Both the position numbers and the translations under genes were made by a program. Under the pieces are notes generated by a model. It saw only the letters and a list, made by a program, of their open reading frames with translations. It was not told where the DNA came from and searched no databases. From CAVHXA01 sp963639765 (GTDB lineage: Bacteria > Bacillota > Clostridia > Oscillospirales > Oscillospiraceae): a stretch of DNA of 64,000 bases. Below, piece by piece: positions 16,636-26,698 of the stretch (position 1 is the first letter of the stretch; every line of letters begins with the position of its first letter). The stretch spans positions 54,580-118,579 of the forward strand of contig CAVHXA010000005.1 of NCBI GenBank assembly GCA_963639765.1, given 5' to 3'.

Positions 16636-17181
16636 TCAGCGGATAATCTGTTTGGCCTTTCGATATCGCTCTTCTTCGCTGAAGATACAGCCGCAGTATT
16701 TCTGCATGTACAGGCCAAGCTCCCTGGCCCGCTCCTGTCCGGCTCGAAACTCCGGCCGAAAGTCGCGATAGATAAACTGTACACCAAACTCAATAGCCGC
16801 ATCCTGAGCTGTCTGGATCAGAAGGCTGTGGTTTTGGTATGGACTGATAAACAGACTGGATGTAAAGCCGTCAAAGCCATTTTCGGCAGAAAATCGGGCG
16901 ACCGCACGAAGACGCATGCCATAACATTTTGCGCATCGTCCGGAAATATCCGAAGCGACTGCACGAATAAAGGGGCGCAGGGCATACTGGTCACAGAGCT
17001 CCAGAGGCAGATCAACCTGTCGGCAGTATTCCTGCACCGTGTTGCGGCGCATACGATATTCCGTAAACGGGTGAATATTTGGATTATACCAGAATCCTGT
17101 AAGATTGTGCCCCTCATCACGCAGTATATCAATGCATCGATTTGCACAGGGAGCACAGCAGATGTGAAGCAAAAGCTTCAT
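16636..17181 (-). CDS. queH: Epoxyqueuosine reductase QueH
   Basis: Last step of queuosine synthesis in tRNA: reduces epoxyqueuosine without cobalamin. 181 residues with the family cysteine pairs HICCAPCA (N-terminus), GRCAKCYGMRL and YCGCIFS, which bind the Fe-S and adjacent iron. It starts three bases after the ricT stop, so it is the third gene of a holB-ricT-queH transcription unit. No other queuosine genes lie in the window. Confidence 0.94.
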   Translation of the reverse strand: MKLLLHICCAPCANRCIDILRDEGHNLTGFWYNPNIHPFTEYRMRRNTVQEYCRQVDLPLELCDQYALRPFIRAVASDISGRCAKCYGMRLRAVARFSAENGFDGFTSSLFISPYQNHSLLIQTAQDAAIEFGVQFIYRDFRPEFRAGQERARELGLYMQKYCGCIFSEEERYRKAKQIIR

Positions 17182-17184
17182 AAC

Positions 17185-18699
17185 CTAATCCTCCCTTGTA
17201 CGCCCTTCGGTTTTTGAGACAGAGCCGAAATCACCCGAATTTCCAGGCTTTCTTCGCCTGCTTGGACGGTGCTGGGCTCTGCGAATGCCATCCGTTTTTT
17301 CCGCAGCAGTTCTTTCTGATATGGTTGCACTGTCGGCGGAGTCAGATGCCCGCTGCCGGAATTGGCCGGATCCGTGCTGACCGGAACGATTTTTCTGGCC
17401 GGTTTTTCTTTTTGTCCCGGCAGAATTCTCTGTTCGCGGTTCTGTTTTTCTGTTGGACAAAGACGGATCATCAGACAGGTCTGCACGCGGTTTTTTTGTG
17501 TTATGTCGGCGATTGACCTGCGTCGACTGTCTTGTGTTCTCTTCGGAAACTGCCGAAGCTGCAGCCTGCGGTTCTGCCTCCGTGTTCTGCAGGATGGAAT
17601 TATCCGTTGTCTGATCAGAGGAATCCTCCTTACGGGCGCGGCCGCTGCGAAGGACAGTAAGACTGTCCCACGAAAAGAGCTTGACCGTGTCCGGGTGAGC
17701 CTGAAGACGGACCTTTGCCTGACGGCGCATCAGAACAATTTCTTCAATGGTGCCCTTACCTTCGGGGGTGTCAACCAGGGATTCGTTTTTCGGGCTTTCT
17801 TTCTGAAGGGATTCATATGCTTCCTGCTCATATTTCAGACAGCACATCAAACGGCCGCAGGTACCGGATATTTTTGTTGGATTCAGACTGAGCCCCTGTG
17901 TTTTGGCCATTTTGATGGAAACAGGCTGAAAACTGTCGAGGAAGCGAGAGCAGCAGAACGGGTGTCCGCAGATGCCTAGGCCGCCAAGCATTTTTGCTTC
18001 ATCTCGCACACCGATCTGGCGCAGCTCTATACGTGTGCGGAATATATAGGCCAGGTCTTTGACAAGATCACGAAAATCCACGCGTCCGTCAGACGTGAAA
18101 AAGAACAGAATCTTGCTGCCGTCAAAAGCATATTCAGCGGATATAAGCTTCATATCGAGGCCATGCTTCTGAATTTTTTCCGCACAGATGCGAAGGGCCT
18201 CCGGCTCTTTGGACCGATATTCGGCAAGAAGATTACGGTCCGCCTCGGTAGCAATGCGCACGACAGGCCGCAGGGGAGCAATTACCTGGTCGCCTGTAAC
18301 GAGATGATTTCCCTTTGTACAGTGGCCAAATTCCAAACCACGCGACGTTTCTATAATAACATCCGTTTCATCCGGGATTTCAAGCTCACCCGGGTCAAAA
18401 TAATAGACCTTCCCGCTTGACTTGAATTGTACATCAACAACGTCGACCATCGCAGAAGAAACAGCCGATAGATTCTCGGAAGTCGGCAGAAGACGGACAT
18501 CCCCTGCTTCCGGATTATCACAGGAAGATGAGGTAGACTGCTCCACAGCAATTGCGCCTGTGGACGGAAAAAAATCGGACGGACCGTCTGGAGCCGATAG
18601 CTGACTGTCAGAGCAGTCCGCAGACGGCAGGGGAGAAGCGGACGTATTGGATGCGGACTGTGCAAAAGGAGAAGAGTGGATATATTTATCGTCTTGCAT
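17185..18699 (-). CDS. ricT: RicT/YaaT (PSP1-domain) protein with long tails
   Basis: 504 residues. The conserved PSP1 core (about 85-350) has the cysteine signatures GICGHPFCCSRF and GTCGRLMCCLKYE. In Bacillus subtilis RicT forms the Fe-S RicAFT complex that aids RNase Y mRNA maturation and developmental switches. Here the core is flanked by an N-terminal Ser/Asp-rich extension of about 80 residues and a basic, low-complexity C-terminal tail of about 130. The neighbour holB matches the Bacillus holB-yaaT order. RicA and RicF are not in the window. Confidence 0.9.
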   Translation of the reverse strand: MQDDKYIHSSPFAQSASNTSASPLPSADCSDSQLSAPDGPSDFFPSTGAIAVEQSTSSSCDNPEAGDVRLLPTSENLSAVSSAMVDVVDVQFKSSGKVYYFDPGELEIPDETDVIIETSRGLEFGHCTKGNHLVTGDQVIAPLRPVVRIATEADRNLLAEYRSKEPEALRICAEKIQKHGLDMKLISAEYAFDGSKILFFFTSDGRVDFRDLVKDLAYIFRTRIELRQIGVRDEAKMLGGLGICGHPFCCSRFLDSFQPVSIKMAKTQGLSLNPTKISGTCGRLMCCLKYEQEAYESLQKESPKNESLVDTPEGKGTIEEIVLMRRQAKVRLQAHPDTVKLFSWDSLTVLRSGRARKEDSSDQTTDNSILQNTEAEPQAAASAVSEENTRQSTQVNRRHNTKKPRADLSDDPSLSNRKTEPRTENSAGTKRKTGQKNRSGQHGSGQFRQRASDSADSATISERTAAEKTDGIRRAQHRPSRRRKPGNSGDFGSVSKTEGRTRED

Positions 18700-18866
18700 T
18701 AATATAACTCCATTTCTGAGAAAGACAGGTTTGAGAAAGATTCTGTAGATGGCCGTATGAATCCCGGATGCTGGAAATGCGGAATTATTTGATTCCGTAT
18801 ATTTTGTATATTCGTATATGATGATATGGTGGATTATATCACAAAGACTTCAATGGTTTCCTCAGG

Positions 18867-19835
18867 CTACTCGATCGAGAACTGTTCCGGCTTATACAAA
18901 AGTACAGCCAACGCTCCGGCCAGATGGCCTGCGCCGACGTTTGATCTTGTCCACAGCAGCAGACGACGGGTACCCAGAATGGCGTCGCTGATATCCCGCC
19001 CGGTTCTGGATTTCGCGATGCCGCCGCTGATGGCGGAACAGCAGGTGCCTCCGGACAGGTAAAGCAATGCGTCGCCAAGGATGGACAGAAGGGCTTCCAG
19101 CGTCTGAACGAGGTCATCGCGTTTCATTCGTTCAAGTCCGACAGTCGCATCAAAGGCTGCCAGAGCATTGTTTTTTGAAAAAGCCATAGCTAAAGTCTCT
19201 GCAGCTGAATTTTCCGGTGCCTGCAGACAGTCTATGGCCCGACCGAGATAACCGCTGCTGCGATCGCAGGCTTTTTGGCGCTGCTCGTGTGTACTTTGCG
19301 GAAATCGATTGGCCAGTTCATTAAGAATCGTCTCCCGCGAAAGAGGTGCCATAGGAAGAATGGCACAGCGCGAACGGACTGTAGGCAGAAGCGAAGCCGT
19401 ATTTTCGCATAGAATCAGGAATGTGCAATGGTCAGGCGGTTCTTCTATTGTTTTCAAAAGTGCGTTTTGCCCCTGTGCGTTCAGCGCATCGCCTCGTGGA
19501 ATTACAGCAATCCGCCGCTGTCCTTCGGTTGGCTGCACCCAAACATCCGCGCAGACTGCGCGTACGGTTTCAACCGGAATCGTCTGCCTGTCGCTTTCGC
19601 AGATCAAAACGTCCGGATGCGTACCGGCCATAATTTTACGGCAGGCAGAACATAGAAGACACGGTGCATTCGGATCATTGCACTGCAGCGCCGCACTCAG
19701 CCATAGGGCTAATGTCTTTTTTCCACTGCCCGCCGGACCCGTAATCAGGAAGCTCTGCAGCATCTGTCCATGACAGAGCATGGAAGAAAGACGATCCTTG
19801 AGCGATTCGTTTCCGAGAATACCGCTGAAATTCAT
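18867..19835 (-). CDS. holB: DNA polymerase III delta' subunit
   Basis: Clamp-loader subunit. 322 residues from ATG 19833-19835; a TTG at 19881-19883 would add 16 residues but gives a poorer N-terminus. Walker A-like GPAGSGKKT (33-41), zinc module CLLCSACRK, and the SRC-type arginine-finger segment TVRSRCAIL are seen. Followed by ricT and queH on the same strand. Confidence 0.92.
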   Translation of the reverse strand: MNFSGILGNESLKDRLSSMLCHGQMLQSFLITGPAGSGKKTLALWLSAALQCNDPNAPCLLCSACRKIMAGTHPDVLICESDRQTIPVETVRAVCADVWVQPTEGQRRIAVIPRGDALNAQGQNALLKTIEEPPDHCTFLILCENTASLLPTVRSRCAILPMAPLSRETILNELANRFPQSTHEQRQKACDRSSGYLGRAIDCLQAPENSAAETLAMAFSKNNALAAFDATVGLERMKRDDLVQTLEALLSILGDALLYLSGGTCCSAISGGIAKSRTGRDISDAILGTRRLLLWTRSNVGAGHLAGALAVLLYKPEQFSIE

Positions 19836-20154
19836 GCTGCCGACACCCCCGCTCCGGAATTTTCCCGGTAATGTACTCTGCAATCATTATATCGCATTTC
19901 CCGAGGCAAGGCTACCTTTTTTTATATGGTACCGCATATTACTGTTCCCTTCGCTGATGACAGATTTCAGCTTTCACATGACTGGCCTGCGTTTGAAAAT
20001 ACGGCATCAGACCGAAATAATGAATTTAAATTGGCTGCATGCAGTCATGCACATCCGGGAATCTACGGTGGAATTGTGCGAAAAATAGTAGACTTAGCGA
20101 TAATTTTGTTGTATGATACGCCCAGTTGGTGGCTACTGTTAGGAGGGGATTAAA
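19836..20154. other. Intergenic region between holB and pyrH
   Basis: About 320 bases between divergent genes. The only clear signal is the pyrH promoter at 20089-20117; nothing else recognisable. Confidence 0.6.
20089..20117 (+). promoter_or_regulatory. Promoter of the pyrH-frr operon
   Basis: TAGACT (20089-20094), 17-base spacer, TATGAT (20112-20117), 38 bases before the pyrH start, which has an AGGAGGGG ribosome binding site. Confidence 0.7.
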
Positions 20155-20877
20155 ATGCAAACACCGCAATTTCACCGTATTCTGCTTAAAATCAGCGGTG
20201 AGGCATTGGCTGGCCAAGGCGGAACCGGATTGGATTTTAACTTTATCGGGCAAATTTGTCAGGCAGTAAAACATTGCATCGATTCAGGAGTTCAGGTTGC
20301 CATTGTTGTTGGAGGCGGAAACTTCTGGCGAGGAGCTCGTGCAGCAGGAACCACAATAGAAAGAAGTCGTGCAGATCAGATGGGAATGCTTGCAACGGTT
20401 ATCAACTGCCTGGCCGTAGCCGAATCAATGCGGCAATACGGTATCGATGCCAGAGTCCAAACGGCCATTGAAATGCTTGAGATAGCAGAGCTTTACATTC
20501 GCAACAAGGCTGTCAGCCATCTTGAAAAAGGACGCGTTGTTATTCTTGGCTGCGGAACTGGAAGTCCCTACTTCACCACCGATACCGGCGCGGTTCTTCG
20601 TGGTGTCGAGTTGAATGTTGATGCAGTTCTGCTTGCAAAAAACATCGATGGTGTCTACGACTCCGACCCGAAGATCAATCCCGATGCCAAACGGTTTGAC
20701 CACATCACATACGACGATATACTTCTCAACCACCTTACAGTTGTAGACTATACAGCTACGTCTATGGCTATGGACAATAAGCTGCCGCTGGTTCTGTTTG
20801 CCCTTCAGGATCCTGAAAACATCTACCGTGTTGTGATGGGTGAGAATATCGGAACAATAGTCAAGGAGGCGTTTTAA
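20155..20877 (+). CDS. pyrH: UMP kinase PyrH
   Basis: Phosphorylates UMP to UDP, a hexameric bacterial enzyme. 240 residues with LLKISGEALAG at the N-terminus, VVGGGNFWRG, and the C-terminal DNKLPLVLFAL segment. The stop is immediately followed by the frr ATG with no spacer. Confidence 0.97.
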   Translation: MQTPQFHRILLKISGEALAGQGGTGLDFNFIGQICQAVKHCIDSGVQVAIVVGGGNFWRGARAAGTTIERSRADQMGMLATVINCLAVAESMRQYGIDARVQTAIEMLEIAELYIRNKAVSHLEKGRVVILGCGTGSPYFTTDTGAVLRGVELNVDAVLLAKNIDGVYDSDPKINPDAKRFDHITYDDILLNHLTVVDYTATSMAMDNKLPLVLFALQDPENIYRVVMGENIGTIVKEAF

Positions 20878-21432
20878 ATGAAAGGCGATTACCAAGAATA
20901 CACTGGCAAAATGGATAAAACGTTAGAGGTTCTTGGCACAGAATTCGCGTCTGTCCGCGCAGGCCGTGCCAATGCTGCAGTTTTAGATCGAATCAGCGTA
21001 GACTATTATGATGTCGACACACCTATCAACCAGATTGCAACCATTGCGTCTCCGGATCCCCGCACCCTGACAATCTCTCCCTGGGATACATCCTTACTGA
21101 AAAAAATCGAAAAGGCAATCCAGGCCTCTGATCTGGGTATTAATCCGCAAAACGACGGACGTCTTATTCGTCTGGTGTTTCCACAGCTCACAGAAGAACG
21201 ACGCAGAGACCTTACCAAGCAGGTGAAGAAATATGGCGAAGACAGCAAGGTTGCCATACGAAACATTCGTCGAGATGCCATGGAATACCACAAAGCCCTA
21301 AAGAAAAAATCCGAGATTACCGAAGATGACCTGAAAAACGTCGAAAAGGACATGCAGGAGCTAACTGACAAATACATCAAGGATATCGATAAGCTTTGTG
21401 CAGCCAAGGAAAAGGAACTCATGGAAATCTGA
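20878..21432 (+). CDS. frr: Ribosome recycling factor
   Basis: Splits post-termination ribosomes with EF-G. 184 residues, with the typical start of domain I (GRANAAVLDRISVDYY), VASPDPRTLTISPWD-type block, and the long helical C-terminus (KALKKKSEITEDDLK). Directly downstream of pyrH, as in most bacteria. Confidence 0.97.
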   Translation: MKGDYQEYTGKMDKTLEVLGTEFASVRAGRANAAVLDRISVDYYDVDTPINQIATIASPDPRTLTISPWDTSLLKKIEKAIQASDLGINPQNDGRLIRLVFPQLTEERRRDLTKQVKKYGEDSKVAIRNIRRDAMEYHKALKKKSEITEDDLKNVEKDMQELTDKYIKDIDKLCAAKEKELMEI

Positions 21433-21446
21433 CACAGTGATTTATC

Positions 21447-21473
21447 AGGAGGAGGGAGAAAATTCCTCCTCCT
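21447..21473 (+). terminator. Hairpin after frr, possible attenuator
   Basis: 9-bp stem AGGAGGAGG / CCTCCTCCT with a 9-base loop. No T-run follows, so it may only reduce read-through into uppS or stabilise the pyrH-frr message. Confidence 0.45.
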
Positions 21474-21533
21474 ATTATCACATGTAATACTGTACTGACA
21501 CCATGTCTGTTCAGGTTGACCGCGGGGGGTCGT

Positions 21534-22334
21534 ATGAAAAACAAAAATTGCCGCAGGCTTAGCATGCTTGCAGCGCGAGTTTTGCACAAATCGGGCAAGA
21601 AAAATCAAAAGAAAATGAATCCTTTCGAAGGGGAGACGATTCCGGACCATGTTGCCATCATTTTAGACGGAAACGGGCGCTGGGCCCAGAAACACGGACT
21701 TCCTCGAACTGCCGGTCATACCGCCGGAAGCGAAGTTTTTCGAAAAATTGCAACACACTGTAAAGATATAGGCATAAAATACCTCACGGTTTATGCTTTC
21801 TCCACAGAAAACTGGAAGCGGCCAACAGAAGAGATCAACGGAATTATGAATCTCCTGGAAAAATATCTTCAGGAGGCATATTCCGGAATGGAGCGTGATC
21901 GTGTTCGATTCTGTTTCTTTGGCGATCTGTCACGGCTCTCACCGCGTCTGCAGGAGCTTATCGGTCAGATCGTAGAAAAATCAAAAATCTTCGATGGCGT
22001 TCAGATTAATATGTGTCTGAATTATGGCGGACGCGACGAAATACTTCGAGCTACACGCAGATATGCAGTCAACTGCGTACAAGGAAAGGCAGATCCGGAC
22101 GATCTGGACGAAAACCTTTTTAGTTCTCTGCTTTTTTCTGCTGGAATTCCGGACCCGGATCTGATTATTCGTCCCAGTGGTGAAAAACGCCTTTCAAATT
22201 TCCTCTTGTGGCAATGCGCCTATTCCGAACTTTACTTCACAGATGTCCTATGGCCTGATTTTACCTGCAATGATCTTGACGCGGCTATTTCCGAGTATAA
22301 CCACCGGATCCGACGTTATGGAGGCGTTTTATGA
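21534..22334 (+). CDS. uppS: Undecaprenyl diphosphate synthase
   Basis: Makes the C55 lipid carrier for cell-wall synthesis. 266 residues from ATG 21534; a later ATG at 21615 lacks a ribosome binding site. A basic N-terminal extension of about 30 residues precedes the core. Conserved ILDGNGRWAQKHGLPR, YAFSTENWKRP and IIRPSGEKRLSNFLLWQ are present; Pro replaces the commoner Thr in RTSGE. The stop overlaps the cdsA start (ATGA). Confidence 0.94.
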   Translation: MKNKNCRRLSMLAARVLHKSGKKNQKKMNPFEGETIPDHVAIILDGNGRWAQKHGLPRTAGHTAGSEVFRKIATHCKDIGIKYLTVYAFSTENWKRPTEEINGIMNLLEKYLQEAYSGMERDRVRFCFFGDLSRLSPRLQELIGQIVEKSKIFDGVQINMCLNYGGRDEILRATRRYAVNCVQGKADPDDLDENLFSSLLFSAGIPDPDLIIRPSGEKRLSNFLLWQCAYSELYFTDVLWPDFTCNDLDAAISEYNHRIRRYGGVL

Positions 22335-23164
22335 AAGCCAGAATTCTAGTTGCCTGTATGTGTATTCCTTTGCTGCTTGTTATATTTTTCGTATTTCCGC
22401 CGATTGCCACTGCACTGCTGCTTTCCGTAATGAGTGCGTTGGCTGCTTATGAGCTGCTGCATCCGACCGGATATGCTGCAAATACGGGGGTTCTTATCTG
22501 CAGCATTATTATGGCTGCTTTAGTTCCGCTTGTGTGCTATGTGGCTGATGCAGGTTTGATAGGCGGACGGCAGCTGTTTGTGTTATGTCTGGCACTTTTA
22601 TTTATCTTTTTTTTGCTTTTGCAGGCATTTCTGCTTGTAAGCCACACAAGGCTTCCGTTTCAGTCTCTCAGCCTTGGATTCTACGCTTCGCTGATCATTC
22701 CGTTTCTTCTTTCTTCGCTTCTCCGAATTCTACAGGGGCAGGATGGCAGATACTACATTCTGGTTCCGATTGCGATTGCCTTTGTTGCAGATGCCGCAGC
22801 ACTTTTTACAGGGATGTACTTCGGAAAGCATAAGCTTGCGCCTGTAATCAGTCCCAAGAAAACCGTTGAGGGTGTGATTGGCGGGATTGTCGGAGCAATT
22901 GCGGCCATGGGAATCTATTGCCTGGTTGTTTCTTTTGCATTTAACAAAACGCCGAACGTTATTTCAGCCATGCTGTATGCTGTTGCCGGCAGCGGTACCA
23001 GTGTAATGGGGGATCTCTGCTTTTCTGTGATCAAGCGCCAAACAGGAATTAAGGATTTTGGCACTATTCTTCCGGGTCATGGCGGAATACTGGACAGATT
23101 CGACAGCATGATATTTACAGCTCCTCTTATAGAACTGTTAATTTTTTTGCTGCCTATATATTGA
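22331..23164 (+). CDS. cdsA: Phosphatidate cytidylyltransferase
   Basis: Makes CDP-diacylglycerol for phospholipid synthesis. 277 residues with about eight membrane spans and the signature near the C-terminus, SVIKRQTGIKDFGTILPGHG followed by GILDRFD. Overlaps uppS by ATGA and touches the dxr start region. Confidence 0.95.
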   Translation: MKARILVACMCIPLLLVIFFVFPPIATALLLSVMSALAAYELLHPTGYAANTGVLICSIIMAALVPLVCYVADAGLIGGRQLFVLCLALLFIFFLLLQAFLLVSHTRLPFQSLSLGFYASLIIPFLLSSLLRILQGQDGRYYILVPIAIAFVADAAALFTGMYFGKHKLAPVISPKKTVEGVIGGIVGAIAAMGIYCLVVSFAFNKTPNVISAMLYAVAGSGTSVMGDLCFSVIKRQTGIKDFGTILPGHGGILDRFDSMIFTAPLIELLIFLLPIY

Positions 23165-23172
23165 TAACGAAT

Positions 23173-24321
23173 ATGACACAAATTCTGAGTATACTGGGCA
23201 GCACGGGTTCTATCGGCCGCCAGGCACTGGAAGTTGCCGAGCATCTGGGTCTGCGGGTTGCGGCATTGGCTGCGCAAAGTAATGTTGACTGCATCGAACA
23301 GCAAATTCGACGCTTTCGGCCGGAGCTTGCTGTTTTGACGGATACGGCAGCGGCGAATGATCTGAAAATTCGAGTTCGTGATTTAGATGTCCGCATTCTG
23401 AGCGGAAAAGATGGCCTTCTTCAGGCAGCTGCTTTCCCACAGGCCGACACGGTGCTTATGTCGGTGATGGGTATGGTCGGGCTGGAGCCAACACTCGAGG
23501 CAATCAGAGCGGGCAAACGTATTGCACTTGCCAACAAAGAGACACTTGTATGCGGCGGCAAGTTGATTATGGCAGAGGCACGTGCGCATGCAACGGAAAT
23601 TATTCCGGTTGATTCAGAGCATTCGGCTATTTTTCAGTGTCTTCAGGGATGCAGAAATCCGGAAGAGATTCGACGCCTTATCATTACTGCCTCCGGAGGA
23701 CCGTTTTACGGGAAGTCCTTTTCAGAACTCGAAAAAATCACTCGTGCAGATGCACTGCACCATCCAAATTGGACGATGGGTCAGAAAATTACCATTGATT
23801 CAGCTACAATGATGAATAAGGGCCTGGAATGCATCGAGGCAATGTGGCTCTTTGATTTGCCGCTTGACAAAATCATTCCGGTTATCCACCGACAAAGCAT
23901 TGTCCACTCGCTTGTAGAGTTCAGAGATGGAGCAGTTTTGGCGCAGCTCGGAATTCCCGATATGCATCTGCCGATTCAGTATGCATTGACATGGCCGAAT
24001 CGTGCACCAACAGATGCAAAGGCGTTGGATTTACTCAGCTGTGGACCGCTCACATTTGATGCTCCTGATTATAACGCCTTTCCATGCCTGCAGCTGGCAC
24101 TGCAGGCGGCAAGAACCGGAGGAACGGCAACAGCCATTCTAAATGGTGCCAACGAAGAAGCCGTATCGCTGTTTTTGGATGAACGCATTCTCTTTAACGA
24201 CATTTTCAGGCTGGTTTGTCGAGCATTAGATTCGGTCAGGATATGTAGAAATCCCAGTCTGGAAGATATTCTCAAGGCAGATTTGCAGGCCCGTGAGGTT
24301 GTAAGATCAGCAATGCACTGA
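23173..24321 (+). CDS. dxr: 1-deoxy-D-xylulose-5-phosphate reductoisomerase
   Basis: Second step of the MEP isoprenoid pathway, NADPH- and metal-dependent. 382 residues from ATG 23173; a TTG at 23161 overlapping the cdsA stop is an alternative. NADPH-binding ILGSTGSIGRQAL, ANKETLVCGG, VDSEHSAIFQ and metal/substrate segment SATMMNKGLECIEA are intact. Confidence 0.96.
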   Translation: MTQILSILGSTGSIGRQALEVAEHLGLRVAALAAQSNVDCIEQQIRRFRPELAVLTDTAAANDLKIRVRDLDVRILSGKDGLLQAAAFPQADTVLMSVMGMVGLEPTLEAIRAGKRIALANKETLVCGGKLIMAEARAHATEIIPVDSEHSAIFQCLQGCRNPEEIRRLIITASGGPFYGKSFSELEKITRADALHHPNWTMGQKITIDSATMMNKGLECIEAMWLFDLPLDKIIPVIHRQSIVHSLVEFRDGAVLAQLGIPDMHLPIQYALTWPNRAPTDAKALDLLSCGPLTFDAPDYNAFPCLQLALQAARTGGTATAILNGANEEAVSLFLDERILFNDIFRLVCRALDSVRICRNPSLEDILKADLQAREVVRSAMH

Positions 24322-24465
24322 TGCAGCTTTTAAATCCGGCAAGCCGTTCTGCGCCTGATATAGAAGCCCGAAAGCAACTGAAATATCCATTTTGTTTTCA
24401 GCGAAAGGTTTTCGCGCTGACCCTGCAAGGCTTTTTCTAAGCGCATATAAGCATCTGGAGGTACC

Positions 24466-25518
24466 ATGTATATCATTCTGTCGATTGTTATTTTTGGTTT
24501 TCTGATCCTTGTTCATGAGCTCGGTCATTTTTTGGCTGCAAAACTGCTTGGAGTAAAGGTTAATGAATTTTCTCTGTGTATGGGGCCGGCAATTTTCCAA
24601 AAGACGGTTGGAGAAACCACATATTCAATCAGATGTCTTCCGATCGGCGGGTATTGTGCTATGGAAGGCGAAGACGGACAGAGCGAAGATCCGCGTGCAT
24701 TCTCTGCGCAAAAGCCCTGGAAGCGATTGATTATTCTCATAGCAGGAGTTTTCAACAATTTTCTTACCGGAGTTCTTATTCTTGCTGTTTTATTCTGCTC
24801 TGCTTCGCGGTTAACCACAACTACAATCGAAGGCTTTACTGACGGCTGCGTGCTGCAGGGCGATAATGGCCTTCAGCCCGGCGATCAGATCCTTTCCATA
24901 GATGGCGAAAGAGTTTACATACTCAGCGATGTGTCTATGCTGCTTGAGCGTGGACGGGACACATACTACGATGTCGTTGTTCTGAGAGATGAAAAGCGCG
25001 TGGAACTGAAACAATATGCTTTTGAAGCCGGATATTATACTGTCGATGGCGAAACCGTATACAGATACGGTATCAATTTCCTGACCGAAGAAAATTCCAT
25101 CTGGAAAACACTGAAATATTCCCTGAATTCTGCCCTTGATTTTGGCCGTATGGTTCGTATGGGCCTTGTTGATTTGCTCACCGGTCGTGCAAGTGTAAAA
25201 AATGTTACAGGCGTGGTTGGCATAGTATCCACTATGAATGAAACGGGAAATTCCGCGGAAACAACAGCTGATGGAGTGAGAGATGTCTTGTATTTCGGTG
25301 CATTTCTTGCGGTTAATCTGGCCTTCACAAATCTCCTTCCTGTTCCGGCTCTAGATGGTGGACGCATATTCTTCCTGCTTGTTGTATCTGCAGTTGAAGC
25401 GCTTAGCAAAAGATGCATCAATCCGAAATATGAAAACTACGTACATGCAGCCGGAATGGTTTTGCTGCTGGCAATGATGGCTGTGGTCACAATGAAGGAC
25501 ATTATCAGTCTGTTTTAG
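24466..25518 (+). CDS. rseP: RIP-family site-2 zinc metalloprotease RseP
   Basis: Membrane protease that cuts substrates within the bilayer, such as anti-sigma factors after a first cleavage. 350 residues: active-site HELGH at 17-21 in the first span, a PDZ domain (about 120-190; LQPGDQILSIDGERV), and the third zinc-ligand motif ALDGGRIFF. Between dxr and ispG as in other Clostridia. The RsiW-like anti-sigma factor at 46.8 kb is a possible substrate (inference). Confidence 0.94.
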   Translation: MYIILSIVIFGFLILVHELGHFLAAKLLGVKVNEFSLCMGPAIFQKTVGETTYSIRCLPIGGYCAMEGEDGQSEDPRAFSAQKPWKRLIILIAGVFNNFLTGVLILAVLFCSASRLTTTTIEGFTDGCVLQGDNGLQPGDQILSIDGERVYILSDVSMLLERGRDTYYDVVVLRDEKRVELKQYAFEAGYYTVDGETVYRYGINFLTEENSIWKTLKYSLNSALDFGRMVRMGLVDLLTGRASVKNVTGVVGIVSTMNETGNSAETTADGVRDVLYFGAFLAVNLAFTNLLPVPALDGGRIFFLLVVSAVEALSKRCINPKYENYVHAAGMVLLLAMMAVVTMKDIISLF

Positions 25519-25530
25519 TGAGGTGTATTC

Positions 25531-26568
25531 ATGACAAAAAGAATTCTGGTAGGTGACGTGCCGATTGGTGCAGGTGCTCCGATAAGTATCCAATCTATGT
25601 TAAACACAAAAACTGTTGATGTAGAAGGGTCACTTGCACAGATTCGGGATCTTGCCAAATGCGGCTGCCAGATTGTCCGTCTTGCATTGCCGGACATGAA
25701 CACGGTCGTCGCCTTTTCTGAAATAGCATCTGCTTCGCCGCTGCCCATTGTTGCGGATATTCACTTTGATTACCGTCTGGCTATTGCTGCGGCACAGAAC
25801 GGGGCAAGCAAAATTCGCATTAATCCGGGAAACATAGGTAGCCCGGAAAAGATTTGTGCTGTAGTGCAGGCCTGTAAAGAGCACAAAATACCGATTCGTA
25901 TTGGTGTTAACGGCGGAAGTCTTGAAAAAAGATTTTTGGAAAAGTATAACGGACCTACAGCTGAAGCCTTGGTTGAAAGTGCTCTGGCAAATGTGGCACT
26001 GTTGGAGGCCTGCGATTTTCATGATATCTGCATTTCCCTGAAATCCAGTTCTGTTCCTGTGACAATTCAAGCGTACCGGCTGATATCCCAAAAAACAGAC
26101 TATCCGCTGCATCTTGGTGTAACTGAAACCGGAACCCCATATATGGGCATTATCAAATCGGCTATGGGCATAGGAAGTCTTTTATGCATGGGGATCGGCG
26201 ATACACTCCGTGTATCTCTGACTGCTGACCCAACCGAAGAAGTTCGAGCCGGAAGGGCAATTTTAAGGGCTGCGGATATACGTCGCGATGGCGTTGAAAT
26301 TATTTCGTGTCCGACATGCGGAAGGACAAATATTGATTTATTTTCATTGGTCAACAATGTGGAAAAGGCCCTCGAAGGATGTACAAAAAATATAACAGTT
26401 GCTGTAATGGGCTGTGTGGTCAACGGACCCGGAGAAGCAAGAGAAGCTGATGTTGGCATTGCAGGCGGAAATGGAGAGGGTATTTTGTTTTATAAAGGAA
26501 GTCTTATAAAAAAAGTACCTTATGACCAGCTGGTCGATGCATTACTTGATATGATAAAAAAACTGTAA
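25531..26568 (+). CDS. ispG: 4-hydroxy-3-methylbut-2-enyl diphosphate synthase IspG
   Basis: [4Fe-4S] enzyme of the MEP pathway. 345 residues; cluster ligands in ISCPTCGRT and VMGCVVNGPGEA, and TIM-barrel substrate segment KIRINPGNIG. Lies 12 bases after rseP and shares its pathway with dxr and uppS upstream. Confidence 0.96.
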   Translation: MTKRILVGDVPIGAGAPISIQSMLNTKTVDVEGSLAQIRDLAKCGCQIVRLALPDMNTVVAFSEIASASPLPIVADIHFDYRLAIAAAQNGASKIRINPGNIGSPEKICAVVQACKEHKIPIRIGVNGGSLEKRFLEKYNGPTAEALVESALANVALLEACDFHDICISLKSSSVPVTIQAYRLISQKTDYPLHLGVTETGTPYMGIIKSAMGIGSLLCMGIGDTLRVSLTADPTEEVRAGRAILRAADIRRDGVEIISCPTCGRTNIDLFSLVNNVEKALEGCTKNITVAVMGCVVNGPGEAREADVGIAGGNGEGILFYKGSLIKKVPYDQLVDALLDMIKKL

Positions 26569-26698
26569 ATAATACCGATTCCGCTGTCCTGGAGGCGTTG
26601 CAGGGAAATCGGGTTCTGTATCCGGCCAATATCCGAAATGGACAGACCTTAAAATGGATCGAATGATGGATTTCTCTGCGGCTTTCTGAGAGGTAGAT

